This document shows, piece by piece, positions 22,859 through 33,757 of a stretch of 64,000 nt of DNA. The DNA lies in NCBI GenBank assembly GCA_903813345.2, contig CAIIXF020000005.1:12153375-12217374 (forward strand). The letters run 5' to 3'. Source of the DNA: Owenia fusiformis. Lineage: Eukaryota > Annelida > Polychaeta > Sabellida > Oweniidae. The position numbers were made by a program, and so were the translations under genes. The notes under the pieces were generated by a model. That model was not told the DNA's origin. It worked only from the letters and a program-made list of their open reading frames with translations, and ran no database searches. Numbering within the stretch: the first letter of the stretch is position 1; each line of letters starts with the position of its first letter.

Positions 22859-23300
22859 AAATTAGGTCGAACTCCCATGCAGTGTCTCGGTATAGACACT
22901 GCGGCGGGCAGACGAAGAAAATCCCCAAAATTTGGGGAAAATAGTTCCCTTTTTCATCATATATGTGGTCAATTTTCACACAACTTATAAAATATGTATT
23001 CATAAATGTTCCCCAAACATTATTTTGTCAAAATATTTCAAAAGTATTGAAATATGAGAAGAAATCACCGCGGAAGGAATTCTGAGTAAAAGTTGTGTTG
23101 ATAATAGTTTACCGCACGTGTTGTTTATCAGTTAATACGCGCAATTCAACCAATGAAATTGTCTAAATTTAACAATCACGCGACCTGAGCATGGGACTAG
23201 AACCAATCACGTCAGTTGTTTATTAGAAGTTACCATGCTTACGGTGAGATACCTGCCCGCCGCAGTGATATTATCACTGCACGGGAGTTCGAAATTAGGT
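22859..23300. mobile_element. 424-bp TIR element with perfect 9-bp target duplication
   Basis: The element spans 22868-23291. Its ends are CGAACTCCCATGCAGTG and, inverted, CGAACTCCCGTGCAGTG; similarity continues through CACTGCGGCGGGCAG, for about 47 bp. AAATTAGGT lies immediately outside both ends (22859-22867 and 23292-23300), an exact 9-bp direct repeat. Each TIR contains its own small palindrome (GCAGTG...CACTGC). No ORF. A 9-bp duplication fits Mutator-like elements, while eight of the nine bases would fit hAT or Merlin. Confidence 0.85.
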
Positions 23301-23470
23301 TGCATAGAAAAAATATTTAGGCTTAGTCATTCTTTTCTATTCATCTATTGAAGACCTAGAACAAGGCACAGGACGTGAACAAGATCACACCATCAAATAG
23401 GCAGACACTATGAACCAGGAAAACTGTTCTCCTATTATGTTTACAAATTTCAAGAACAAGAAAACAAGAT

Positions 23471-23850
23471 GGCCACCCAAAAGTTAATCAGCTCTAGTAC
23501 TTGATATCCTCTATCATTTGTGTAAATTTGAAGGAAATCCGATGAGCGGTTTTCCTGAAATGGCGATGACAAGATTTTTCGAAAAACCTTCAAAATGGCC
23601 ACCAGAAAACAAGGTGGCCGCCCAAAAGTTAATCAGCTCTAGTACTTGATATCCTCTATCATGTGTGTAAATTTGAAGGAAATCCGATGAGCGGATTTTC
23701 TGAAATGGCGATGACAAGATTTTTCGAAAAATCTTCAAAATGGCTGCCAGAAAACAAAATGGCCACCAGAAAACAAGATGGCCACCCAAAAGTTAATTAG
23801 CTCTAGTACTTCATATGCTCTATCATCTCTGCGAATTCCTTAAACGGCGA
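23471..23850. repeat. ~145-bp tandem repeat, 2.6 copies
   Basis: The phrase AAAAGTTAATCAGCTCTAGT recurs at about 23479 and 23624, and with one change near 23788. The spacing between the second and third is longer by 19 bp because GCCACCAGAAAACAA is duplicated. The first two copies are nearly identical. Frames open in the minus strand are by-products. Confidence 0.9.
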
Positions 23851-24339
23851 TGACAAAAAGCGGGACGATCACGACCACAATCACGACCAGTATGATGACT
23901 ATATCCCACCGATGGTGTGATAAAAAAGTGTTCAGAAACATATGTTAAAGGAATCTCACTCTAAGGAAGCTTATTGTTAAGCATTCTGCATTTAATTAAA
24001 TATAGGTTTCCAGATTTTCAAGATGTAATGAGTGATAATTGAGATTAAATAACAAATTGAAATCACTGAGTGTTCTTTAATATAAAACTTGTGAACATCA
24101 ATCTTGACATTTGAAAAATTCTGTTGGAATTTCTGCCAAAAGTATAGTGATGGATCTCTTGGGAAATTTAGGTTTAGCTTGCTGTGTAAGAGAGGCTTTG
24201 CTATGTAACTTTGATATTTCATTGAAGTCCCATTTTTTAATGAGATATTAAGAGATTTGTATAGTTTACCATTAAGGCCATTAAGAACCCACATTTTTTA
24301 TGTGCTGACATGTAACTTCTGTGTGCATTTTCTTCAAGA

Positions 24340-24540
24340 AGAACTATGACTTCACAAAGAAAAGTCCTGCTCCTTAGTGAACTCATAATTGGCAGGTTTG
24401 AAGGTATTACTCTTCATGAACGATTGTGTATGTGTCAGCAAGGGGTTGAGGATAAGATGCATATCGTCATTGATTGTGAACCCCATACGGATGTACGAAG
24501 GGACTTTATTGAACTGAATTCATCGACTTTAATGCATTAG
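24340..24540 (+). pseudogene. LINE ORF2 C-terminal fragment
   Basis: A 64-codon frame reads LIIGRFEGITLHERLCMC, then a Cys/His tail (HIVIDCEPHTDVRRDFIEL) matching the zinc-binding C terminus of LINE polyproteins, where an arginine-rich Gly-Arg-Phe segment precedes a C-x-C...H...C pattern. No RT lies upstream, so this is a short dead remnant. Confidence 0.6.
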
Positions 24541-25389
24541 CTAGTCTGGCCAAATACAGCTCAATGTGTGAGACCTTAATAAATATTACAAATATTTCAC
24601 CAGCATACCACCTTTATTTGACACAAAAATTCTACAATCTACAAGCTGTAATATTGCTAAATCCCGCAAAAATGAACATTATCTTATTTGAAGCATTTCT
24701 ACAAAATTTTAAATCTGCCAATTTGTTTTAAATACCTATCAAGGAACAGATGGTAGGCTATTTGACCACTAATATGAGCTATGGGCATCAATGATTTCTG
24801 GAGTGTTTTCCCCTTTTGATCTAATAGGTCAAGCCTGGTGATCTGACAAAATGAAGTGAGGGGAATACTCATAAATCTGAAAGATTTATTTTTCAATAGA
24901 AATTTTACAATTACAGTGGGGAAACATATTAGGTCTTCTATGATGTTTTTGAACTGACACGCTTTTAAGATATGAAATATATCTAAAAATGCGCACCGTC
25001 AACAACACGCAAAAGTCAATATTCTTGCTATATAAATCAGGCAACAATGGCCTACACAACCTGTAATATATACTTATAGGGGACGTTGTTATCATAAAAC
25101 TAATGTCATTGCAGACTTTTTAAATCATATTTATTTAGAATATTTTATATAAAAAATAATCAAAAAAATTAAAATTGAACAGAGGGGGGATTAAATGGAT
25201 ATATATATGTCTTTAAGATGGAAGAAATTTACATGAATTTGTGTATTTGAATCTGGATGTTACATATCTGAGGAATGTAAAAATGGGAAAATTTTCAAGT
25301 AACATAAATTTTTCAAGTACACCTCTTCAATATCATGTTGAATCAGCAGGCCAATGCCAGACCACAGAAATGTCCCACGGTGGCCGCAC
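24541..25389. other. No gene recognised
   Basis: AT-rich. Possibly the 3' end of the LINE remnant at first, with nothing further identifiable. Confidence 0.4.
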
Positions 25390-25600
25390 ATCGGGGTAGG
25401 TACGAAAAATTTCGAACGGAATGCGTGACATATACGTAATTCGCGTGAAATGTCCGAACGAAATGCGTACATTTTTTTCCAGCGTTCGTATTTTTGCTGT
25501 GTAGACGTTCTTTTTTAGAAATTTTTCTACAGAAAACTTCAAATTCTTCAGCAAATGTGTGACAAATACGCAAATTGCGGGACAGTTGACAGGCCTGGGT
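25390..25600 (+). repeat. Dispersed repeat family 3, copy 2
   Basis: Matches 11860-12150 in the same orientation: AATGCGTGACATATACGTAA, CGCGTGAAATG, TTTTTCTACAGAAAACTTC, AAATTGCGGGACAGTTGA, GGCCTG. Internal indels separate the copies. Confidence 0.7.
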
Positions 25601-26001
25601 TTTCATCTTAGACGAGCAGGCCCAACAGCAAAGAAGCCGGTTATAATGAAAATGTGCACCAATATTGAACAAACTGGCACATTAACATGCTGTTCAGAAT
25701 GATTGATCCCACGCACTGAGTAGAAAATTCGCAAAATATAATAGCTGCGAAGTTACAATAGTTCTAATTCCCAAAATTTATTTCACTCAATGTTGTAAAT
25801 ATTTCTGGGTGATGAAAGGTAACTGTATTCTTACATTTCGGGGTCTGAAAGATCATAATTCAAATTCTCACAAAATGGCTCAAGATGAAGCCAAAATCTT
25901 TGGGTGAAAGAAAAAGCATGGCTGATATTGGAAGTGGAAAGAGTTGTATTCCATTAAGGAATTGTCAACTTCAAAAAGAAGCAGGACAAATTTTTAGAAG
26001 T
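25601..26001. other. No gene recognised
   Basis: A 60-codon ORF at 25885 runs into the repeat copy and has no recognisable domain. Confidence 0.35.
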
Positions 26002-26580
26002 TTGAACTCACAATATTTTCACTTGGCACCTTTTGAGGTGGATCCCGGCTATGGCATTAATGGTTGAGAAATAGGGATCGAAACCAGCCATACTTTTCTC
26101 CTGATGACCATTGTGAATTATTGTGTTTTATGGATTATGGTGACGGCTTTTGTGAATGGATGTTGACCCTTTGAAACGCCTATGGACTTGGAGACTTGAT
26201 TTTATCTATCCCACATCATTTGAGACTGAATGCTCTATCTTGTATGAGTACTTGTATCTACAACTATTTTTGAGGTTATGAGTATTGGCTATCAATTGGC
26301 TATCAATTTCTAATTTTTTCTTCGACATGTATTGTAATGACTTCAGTATGAATGAAATGTCCCTTGGTCTTCTGGTCTTGGATTGTGATATTGGTTCTTG
26401 AATGGTGGGGGAAAGGGGTATTAGACATTGTTTCTTTTCACGTTAGATCATGGTTTTGGGCTATATGGGGTTTGTTTTTCTTGACTGGTATGCACTTAGA
26501 GTTTGCTTTTTCTTGCTAAGTTCCATTACAACTTTTGGTCCTTTCCCTTTGGCACTTGTGCTTATATATTTTAGAAGTCA
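26002..26580 (+). repeat. Dispersed repeat family 1, copy B (longest)
   Basis: This is the most complete copy. Landmarks in order: TTTTCACTTGGCACCTTTTG, TGGTTGAGAAATAGGGATCG, CTCCTGATGACCATTGTGAA, ATCTATCCCACATCATTTGA, TACAACTATTTTTGAGGTTA, ATGAATGAAATGTCCCTTGG, CACGTTAGATCATGGTTTTG, and the end GGCACTTGTGCTTATATAT. No ORF. It is probably the 3' tail of the RT element whose coding remnant lies at 38566-39201. Confidence 0.85.
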
Positions 26581-28786
26581 CAAATCCACGAAAAATTATT
26601 ATCCGCAAAAAGAAACTTAAAATTAGCAAAATATAATAGCAAAATTTCAAAATCGAAAAACCCAAAATATAATAGCATCATTTGTTAGTTGAAGTACAGA
26701 AGTGACTTTGGACAGACATAATTAACATATTAAGTTGGAGAGATTAGTACAGTATAGACCATTTGATTAAAGTTTCTGGTTAATTTAGAGGAACAATGTA
26801 AGCATGTCAGCTTCAAATGTATTTGCTCATATGCTAACAATGTTTCCTTCATGAAATGGTGATACCAATCTCAGGCAATATTGGCTCAAACACATGATAT
26901 ATCACTAGACAAGATTCTCAAGCAGAAATTCATTAATATATTCTTATTGTTCGCTGAATAACCTGATGTGAATTGATGATGAACTTATCCATTTTCTTTA
27001 AAATTGGCAACTATTTAACTTCTTATACAATATTAGGCCTTTTAAATGTATTAATAATTAAAAATACATTTAACTAACTTGCCTAGTCGATCACTCACAC
27101 AGTAAGCCCAAATCTATTCAATTAAACCAATAACAAGATGAAACATTTCTTATGCAAATTATATCTTAAAAAATCTGTTACTGTAAGAATGTTTTCATTC
27201 TATCTCTTATCATTGTTGTGTCTATAATGAATCTACAAAATACAGAAGACAATAAAAATTCTAGAATAGCGCATTACCAATAACACGGCATTAACCGAAG
27301 CAATTTGAAAACTGAACCTGATTTACAGCTACCACTTCCCAAATGATCAGGAATTCTGCTGCTTATTACAAACATTTCTCCTGTTTTTTTCTTGTTAAAG
27401 GGGTATCAGATTGTTCTAGAGAATACTTACTTTCCGAGTTTCTGAGAAAGAAATTATGAATATGAATAATAGTGCATAAGGGACTAATTCAAAAAATCGA
27501 TGTCGGAAAATTAACTAAATTTTGATAGGGAGGGTATAATTACGAAAGACTCGTCAACAAGCTATGGAGCAATTCGCTAGGGATTAGTAAGAAAAATGAA
27601 ATAGTCTCAAAAGCAAATGAAATGTTGAAATTAATAAAAAACGATCTTCAAAAAATAAATAAATGAAATATTGTCAAATACATGGTGACGTCATGCCAAT
27701 TACTACATTTTTTAAGCCAAAAAATTCCCCCTCAGCCTCAAGCATGAGCTCTGGACAGTCAGACAGACAGCCTAGATATGGGACAGTCAACTAACTCATG
27801 CAAGATTCCAAATACAGCAGAACTAAGGTTCAATAAAGAAGCCCAAAACATCTATAACTCTGGAAATCAATCATCACTGATACAAGAATATTTGAAAGTT
27901 CAATAAATTCCACTCAAATTACTCCAACACCCTGATTTGATGAACTCAAGTGATTTGACCAAGGCTCTCACTACCCATTGCTGATCATATTATGTTTATA
28001 AACAGACACTAAATAGCAACTGTACACAAGACATAGACAGAACAGCATTCTTGAAAAAAAACAAAAAAAACATGAGATCGATGAAACCCTTAACACAGTG
28101 AAAGGTAATCTTACAAAGCTTATATAGAATATTGAAACTATCATGAGACAAGTGAAAGAAAAAGCACTACTTATGAAAACATTATAATTTAGATCACACA
28201 GCTGGAAGTATTTGATGATATATCGAGTCGCTGTCGTCTGTTAATATCTCTAGAGTCACTCCATTCTTCATCCAACAATACGTTCAACCTGATCTGTACA
28301 AATGATAGAAATCTAGCATGGGATGAAGGTCTTGCGAATGTCATTGAGATGGAAGATCCATCCTAGCCTATTATGCTTCATTTTTTTACATTCACTTATC
28401 AAATTAGGTCATTATATTTTCAAGTGTAAACTCAGTAATTAATGAAGCCATATATGCTGTATAGTTTACACATGTGAAGAGTTAAAAAGTGTAGGTGAAC
28501 TGAGTTTTACAGCAGTGAGAAAAGTAATAATGTTGAATGTGAGCATTAATTTTGTTAACATCTTATCTTAGACATAAAGAACCCAACCCTGTGACACTAG
28601 CGTATAATCTAGAGATTTCAGCTGTTTTATGTTTGAACAGCAAGGTGAGACTAATTGGAAGGGGTAAAGAAAGATGTGGTCTGGAAGGAATGACATCATA
28701 CCTGAAGTGGTAATGGTCACAGGATCAATGGCTATATTGATCAATATACCAATACGCGATAACGTTTAGTTTAGTTCAGTTTAGTT
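26581..28786. other. Gene-free AT-rich stretch
   Basis: No ORF, splice signal pair or repeat that I can support, over more than 2 kb. Confidence 0.45.
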
Positions 28787-29209
28787 ACCTCCCGTTTGAA
28801 GAGCTCTCATGTATGGTACAACTTCGTCTACATTCGGGTTCTTTCCCATTGGATTACAAAGGGGTGCTATTTTCAATGCCGCACTGCGACTCTATTAAAC
28901 ATTTATGTAGAGTTGCATTTGCACAAATGATAGGTATGTATGTAATTAAGATATATGACAAGGCTTTTTGAACTGTAATCCCCAAATCCGAAGAAATCTG
29001 TAGTTGAAAATGCCGTCCAATTCCAGTGATGTCACTGATTTCCCAGATATTGCTCAGACTTCATTGAAGATCGAAAAAATATAAATAATGTTACTTTGAA
29101 TCTCCGATTATCTTTCTGTTTATCTAATAGATTGGATCATATAACTATGCTTGAGGGCTGATGGAAGATCAGAAGCTGAGAAACTTTCAGAGTATTCGAC
29201 TCGTTCGGC
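28787..29209 (-). repeat. Dispersed repeat family 2, copy 2, with a pentamer-like tail
   Basis: The inverse of 10926-11277 with an extra ~75 bp internally. On the minus strand it ends in GGGAGGTAACTAAACTGAAC and further AACTAAAC units. Such a simple-sequence tail is what LINE- or SINE-type reverse transcription leaves, so the family is probably a retroposon moved by a LINE. Confidence 0.75.
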
Positions 29210-29229
29210 AGGCCAATGAAAATTTGTCC

Positions 29230-29543
29230 CTTCCAAAGCAATGCATCATGGGAGATATTGATGTAAATTACCACCTGAACTCTTATCGCGAATAGGAGTA
29301 TAGTTAGACCCCTCTTCGCAATTGCGACACAAGGTTCAAGATGGCTGACGGTAGACAGTTTAATTTGTTTTGTTTAAATGATAATAAAAAACTTTAAACC
29401 TAAACAGTCAATGTAACATGCTCCTTGATAAGTGGTGCACAATGTTTATAAGACAGGAGGATATCATTGTAGGGGAGAATCTGGCCAAGGTCTCGTAAGA
29501 GTTATGAGAAGGCAGAATTACTGAGACAACAAGCAACTTTGAT
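29230..29543 (+). promoter_or_regulatory. Possible promoter and non-coding first exon
   Basis: AATGCATCATGGGAGATATT at about 29241 is, on the minus strand, close to the TCCCATGATGC core bound by ZNF143-type factors. TTCAAGATGGCTGACGG near 29334 resembles the downstream AAGATGGC element bound by YY1-type factors. GATGTAAGTGG at 29541-29551 is a good splice donor. Together they resemble a TATA-less housekeeping promoter with a short first exon. The ATG frame closes after about 19 codons. No downstream exon is recognised, so confidence is low. Confidence 0.3.
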
Positions 29544-29691
29544 GTAAGTGGTAACCTATATTTCTTATCTTGATCCCTTAGAGATTTTCCAGTGAGTGAA
29601 TGTTTAGCTTCAACTTTGGGAACGTAAAGGGGTTATTATGGTTGATGTTTTGAGCGTTTGAGGCATTTGTAGATGTAATTTAACTTCCCTT

Positions 29692-30177
29692 GTTAGCTTA
29701 TACATGGTCCCGTGGCCGCATGATTAGTCATGTGATATTATCCCAGTTGAGACATTTGCCAATTATAAGTCATTCTGATCAAAGATTTATTCTTAACCCA
29801 AGAAAGCTTCCCGGGTTACCAAGCGATCTTGGATATTCCCTACCCAAAACATTTGTGTGGAGCTGAGAGAGCCGGAGAAGAGATCTTCTTGTGCAGACAA
29901 TTCTCTTGAGAGTCAAGCGGAGAAATATCCGGAGTGAGAGTTCAGGGAAGCAATGAAGAGGTATCCTGAGCTAGAATCCAGAGAAGCAGTGGAGAATTAT
30001 ATGGAGTTCCGGTCCAGAGAAGTAGTGGAAAATTACCTGAAGTAATAAGGAGGTTATCCGGAGTGAGAGTTTGGAGAAGTTATCCGGAGTGAGAGTTTGG
30101 AGAAGTTATCCGGAGTGAGAGTTCGGAGAGGTTATACGGAGTGAGAGTTCTGTGCACCCTGGCGCCCCCAACCTTAT
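29692..30177 (+). other. LTR-like segment with possible primer-binding site
   Basis: TGGCGCCCCCAACC at 30160 resembles the tRNA primer-binding sites (TGGCGCCC-type) that directly follow a 5' LTR. It is preceded by TGTGCA then CCC, so an LTR could end in CA at 30155. A possible LTR start is TGTTAGCTTATACATGG near 29692. No matching 3' LTR or gag-pol frame follows, so this would be a solo or truncated remnant. Confidence 0.3.
30053..30149 (+). repeat. 26-bp tandem repeat
   Basis: Units GTTATCCGGAGTGAGAGTTT plus GGAGAA start at 30053, 30079, 30105 and 30131, the last with two changes. Degenerate relatives (AATATCCGGAGTGAGAGTTC) extend back to about 29930. The repeat ends just before the candidate primer-binding site. 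Confidence 0.9.
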
Positions 30178-30664
30178 AAGGGCATGACTGCAGATTTGAC
30201 ATACAAATGGTATAATATCTTTCATGGATTGAAAATTACATGGTTATTTAGTCACTTAAAAGACCAATATCTGGTAGTTCTCATCCTAAATAACCCTAAA
30301 ATAGCCGTAAAATATCTTTAATTCATAACCACAGGGTACGTTCCAAATTAAGCGTGACAGTTGCACATGCTTAATTTTGTACATAGCCTGTGATAACATT
30401 GATAGGATATATGTTATATGTGATATAGGGTAGAGGCAATGTAATGCCATGCATGGAATATTGACTAGATGTTGTGACACATGTTTTTACATACACTTCA
30501 TGCAAAGTGACATCTAATGAAATATGGATGGGATGGTTATGACATGTGGTGTGATGTATGCTAGATATCAGATCCTAACTTTTTTTAAAAAAATAGAGTA
30601 GGTTTGTAATGCTATAAGGTAAATATTGCCATGCTTGAAGACATTTTACACTTTCTATCCCTTT
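30178..30664. other. No gene recognised
   Basis: AT-rich with no internal gag-pol sequence as would be expected after a primer-binding site. Confidence 0.4.
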
Positions 30665-31497
30665 CACTATATATAAACCTTGACGGGGATCCTCGGCGCA
30701 TGTGGGGTACCTTTTTCAACGTTTGGTATGGCAATGGACCCATATTTTAGGATTTGGTATGGGAATGCCCGGAAATTTCTGACTTCTGAGGTATGGCAAT
30801 GGTCGGACTTTTGCTCTTCTGGTATGAGAATGGTCGTTGTAGATACGTTACCTAACATTCATGGTATGGCATTGGTCCAGTAGTTGCAAATTTGAAGTTG
30901 TTTTGGATATAAATAATATATATATGATGGAATAAAATATATTTAACTGAATCCAAACATTTTATGTGATGTATCGCTATGAGTAAAAGTGCGAGTCGTG
31001 TTATTTTGGTCATTTATGACCCCAACTACAGTATGGCATTTGTCCTTGATTTGAGGTATGGCGATTGGTCCTGTATTTGCAAATTTGTATGACATTGATC
31101 CTATATTTCATTTACTTTGAATTAAGGTATGGCATTGGTCCCATATTTTGACATTTGGTATGGCATTGGTCCTACATGTTGACATTTGGTATGGCATTGG
31201 TCCTACATGTTGACATTTGGTATGGCATTGGTCCTACATGTTGACATTTGGTATGGCATTGGTCCTACATGTTGACATTTGGTATGGCATTGGTCCCATA
31301 ATTGGGCATTTGGTATGGCATTGGTCCTATATTTGGACATTTGGTATGGCATTGGTCCTATATTTGGACATTTGGTATGGCCTTTGGGCATTATTTTGGT
31401 TGGTATGGGAACATATTGAAATTTGACAGATTGGTATGGGAACATATTGATATTTGAGGCTTCAGCCTAGGACCCCCGTCGAGTTTTATATACAGTG
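30665..31497. mobile_element. 833-bp TIR element carrying a 31-bp minisatellite
   Basis: The ends are CACTATATATAAACCTTGAC and, inverted, CACTGTATATAAAACTCGAC, continuing GGGG(A/G)TCCT. The terminal CACTR resembles the CACTA superfamily, but I see no matching short target duplication. The interior is dominated by GGTATGGCATTGGTCC motifs, loose and irregular at first and then regular from 31125. No transposase is encoded. Confidence 0.7.
31125..31400. repeat. 31-bp tandem repeat inside the TIR element
   Basis: Units TGGTATGGCATTGGTCCTAC plus ATGTTGACATT start at 31156, 31187, 31218, 31249, 31280, 31311, 31342 and 31373, an exact 31-bp step. Since 31 is not a multiple of three, ORFs on both strands (31203-31445) cycle through frames and are artefacts of the repeat. 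Confidence 0.95.
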
Positions 31498-32550
31498 AAC
31501 CCCCGGGAATGCTACATTCTATGATTTAATGAAGGTAGGACATCAACCTTATATTATTGAATTACAGGATCATATTAGCTTTCAAGCAGAAGCTATTAAT
31601 AGTTTTAGTTAACTGGTTTATGAGAAACCATATTTTAATCTTCCTAACTTGATTACTGTATGGATGATTTGATGAGATATTAAAGATAAAAACACTTTTC
31701 CAATAATTAATTGTTTCTTGCATGGACAGGCAGATGTCTTGGTAGGAAATAGACCTAAATTTACCTAATCATAACAAGTGTTATGGGGAAAGCTGTTGAT
31801 TCTCATTTTTGGAGAATTACCATTTAAAAACAGTAACTTGTTGTTAAAATCCTTTAATACTATAATTACTAAACATGCTTATAAATTACATAACCATTAT
31901 TCTGAAAAGGTTACAACCTAAAGTCCATTACACTCTTGAATACCAAGAATGACTGATATTTCTGTCATGATTAAAAACCCCTGGGAAAGCATAACATCAA
32001 ATATATCTGTGTTTGTGACCAAAATTGCATTTTATTTAAATTATGTCATTAAAGGCAGTAGAGGCTTTGTTTAAAACATCACAAATATTTTCCAACATTT
32101 TATCAAATCATTTGAATAACTATATTTATAGTACTTGGGGTAATCATTTAGTGAGGAAACTACTTGTTTTGTAACTTGTGAAAATTCCTTTTAGGCCAAT
32201 TGCTTTAAATAAATGATGTAAACCATTTTTCATTGTCGAATGAAAAATAATCTCCAAAACTATAAAACACATTCAAGAGGCTTAGCCTGTACAATATTTA
32301 CATTTAATCAAACTTAATCATGGTGATTGATTGAAGCAAACACAGATATTCTAAAAGAGCCTTTTATTAGGGGCGATAGTATAAAAAAAGACACTGACTT
32401 GATCAACTTTAAAGATACAAAAGTCACCTTAACTCATCTAATTGCCTTTTGAAATGTGCCCAATGTTCTGTATTAGTTAAGTAGTGGTGATAATAGCATT
32501 ACATTACTTTCTTTTCATTTCCTACCATTTCAAAAACAAATATAGGGCTT
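31498..32550. other. Gene-free AT-rich stretch
   Basis: No ORF or repeat that I can support. Confidence 0.45.
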
Positions 32551-32632
32551 ATTGACTTCAAGGTATTGCACTTTGTTTAGTCAGAGAAAGCATTGAAATT
32601 ATTCAAGGCGCCACGATACTGTATTTCTATTT
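32551..32632 (-). repeat. 82-bp block inverted at 38484-38565
   Basis: AAAGCATTGAAATTATTCAA and GCCACGATACTGTATTTCTA recur in reverse complement at 38484-38565. The two copies stand just outside the Penelope-like element and its neighbours. The rightward copy adjoins a reverse-transcriptase remnant. Confidence 0.8.
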
Positions 32633-32643
32633 CATAACATATA

Positions 32644-32856
32644 TACAGGCCCGTAGCCAGGATTTGCCAAGGGAGGGGGGGGGGGTTCAGTTTTCAAAAA
32701 TTTCCAGGGGGGTTCATATTTGACAATTTTGGCCCAAATATGGCTAAAATCACTTGAGAAGTGCGGTAAAAAACTGCATGATTTTGAAAGAATTTTTGGC
32801 CAGGGAGGGGGGGTTCACCCGAACCCTGCGAGCCCCCCCCTGGCTACGGGCCTGTA
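32644..32856. mobile_element. 209-bp MITE with CAGGCCCGTAGCCAGG ends
   Basis: Element 32646-32854 starts CAGGCCCGTAGCCAGGATTT and ends CCTGGCTACGGGCCTG, perfect 16-bp inverted repeats, with TA on both sides. The interior has G runs and GGTTCA motifs. No coding content. This type of end is common in animal MITEs. Confidence 0.85.
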
Positions 32857-32868
32857 TATATATATATA

Positions 32869-33741
32869 TAAGTAAAAATAAGAAGAACTAATAAAATACG
32901 TTTGAAAATCTAAACATGTTTCTTTATTCCTCAGTAGATTTTTCAAAAATGAGAACAAGAGGTATACAGGTAAGTATGACGTAATATTAATATAATTAAT
33001 TAAACGTCATGGAAACCAATAAACAATTTATTTGTTTAGTTTTGGTTTAAGATATATACAGGTAAGTATGACGTAATATAAATATAATCCGCTTATATAG
33101 TAACCAATAAACAATTTATTTGTTTATTTTTGGTTTAAAAATATACAGGTAAAAAGGTACTGTAAAACGGGTATTGTTAGCGAGGGGTAATTGTTAGCGA
33201 TTGTTAGCGATCGCTATAGTTTCGCTAAAAATTCAATTCGCTAAAATAAACAGGGGTTAAAATAAACCGGGCGCTAAAATTTGCAAATTCCCGGAAACTA
33301 CTCATGAATACTATAGTATTTAAGGAGCTTTTCGTTCAGTGCTCGACTTCTGGTTTGTAATTTGAAAAAGGTATATATTTTTAAATCGTATGTTTCTTTC
33401 AATATCTGAAGGATAAATAGCCATCCATGAGATTACAGTAGTTTGGACCAATACCATGTGCGTTAGAAGTCTTACATTTTGATAATTCATCTGTCATGTC
33501 CGTTATTCATTCTTCTGCCATAAATGATAAAATTTCTAATGCATTTCGCTAATTTGATTTTTTAAAGATTAATCTTCATTTCGCTAAAATTTCCCGCGCT
33601 AAAACCCCCTAAAATTGAAAAATCGCTAAAATTTCCCGGTGTCAAAATTACCCGTTTTACAGTATATGACGTAATATTAATACAATTAATTATTGTCAGT
33701 AGTATTTATCCATCACGTACAATTGAACCGTTACATGTATA
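32869..33741 (-). repeat. Pseudo-LTR, 3' copy (with nested MITE)
   Basis: Without the 503-bp insertion and its extra TA it is about 368 bp and matches 37461-37827 almost base for base. It is built of about three related ~100-bp units, each with ATACAGGTAAGTATGACGTA (the last altered) and AACCAATAAACAATTTATTT. The third unit is fuller here, running to the end of ORF2. Confidence 0.9.
33158..33664. mobile_element. 503-bp TA-flanked MITE nested in the pseudo-LTR
   Basis: Element 33160-33662 starts CTGTAAAACGGGTA and ends TACCCGTTTTACAG, with TA duplicated at each side. The uninterrupted pseudo-LTR at 37741 reads AAAAAGGTATATGACG at the insertion point, so the empty site is visible in the same window. 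The ends are rich in CGCTAAAATTTCCCG motifs. No ORF. Confidence 0.92.
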
Positions 33742-33757
33742 GTAACCAATAAACAAT

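Noticed and set aside
23514-23789. 91-codon minus-strand ORF rich in Trp and Phe
   Set aside because: It spans the 145-bp tandem repeat, and its repeated peptides simply follow the DNA repeat.
26095-26115. Hammerhead ribozyme core CTGATGA in repeat family 1
   Set aside because: CTGATGACCATTGTGAA recurs in several copies, but the bases after it cannot form a proper stem II followed by GAAA and a closing stem III.
31203-31445. Opposing ORFs of 80 and 69 codons with repeated peptides
   Set aside because: They come from a 31-bp minisatellite that cycles through all frames; there is no coding constraint.
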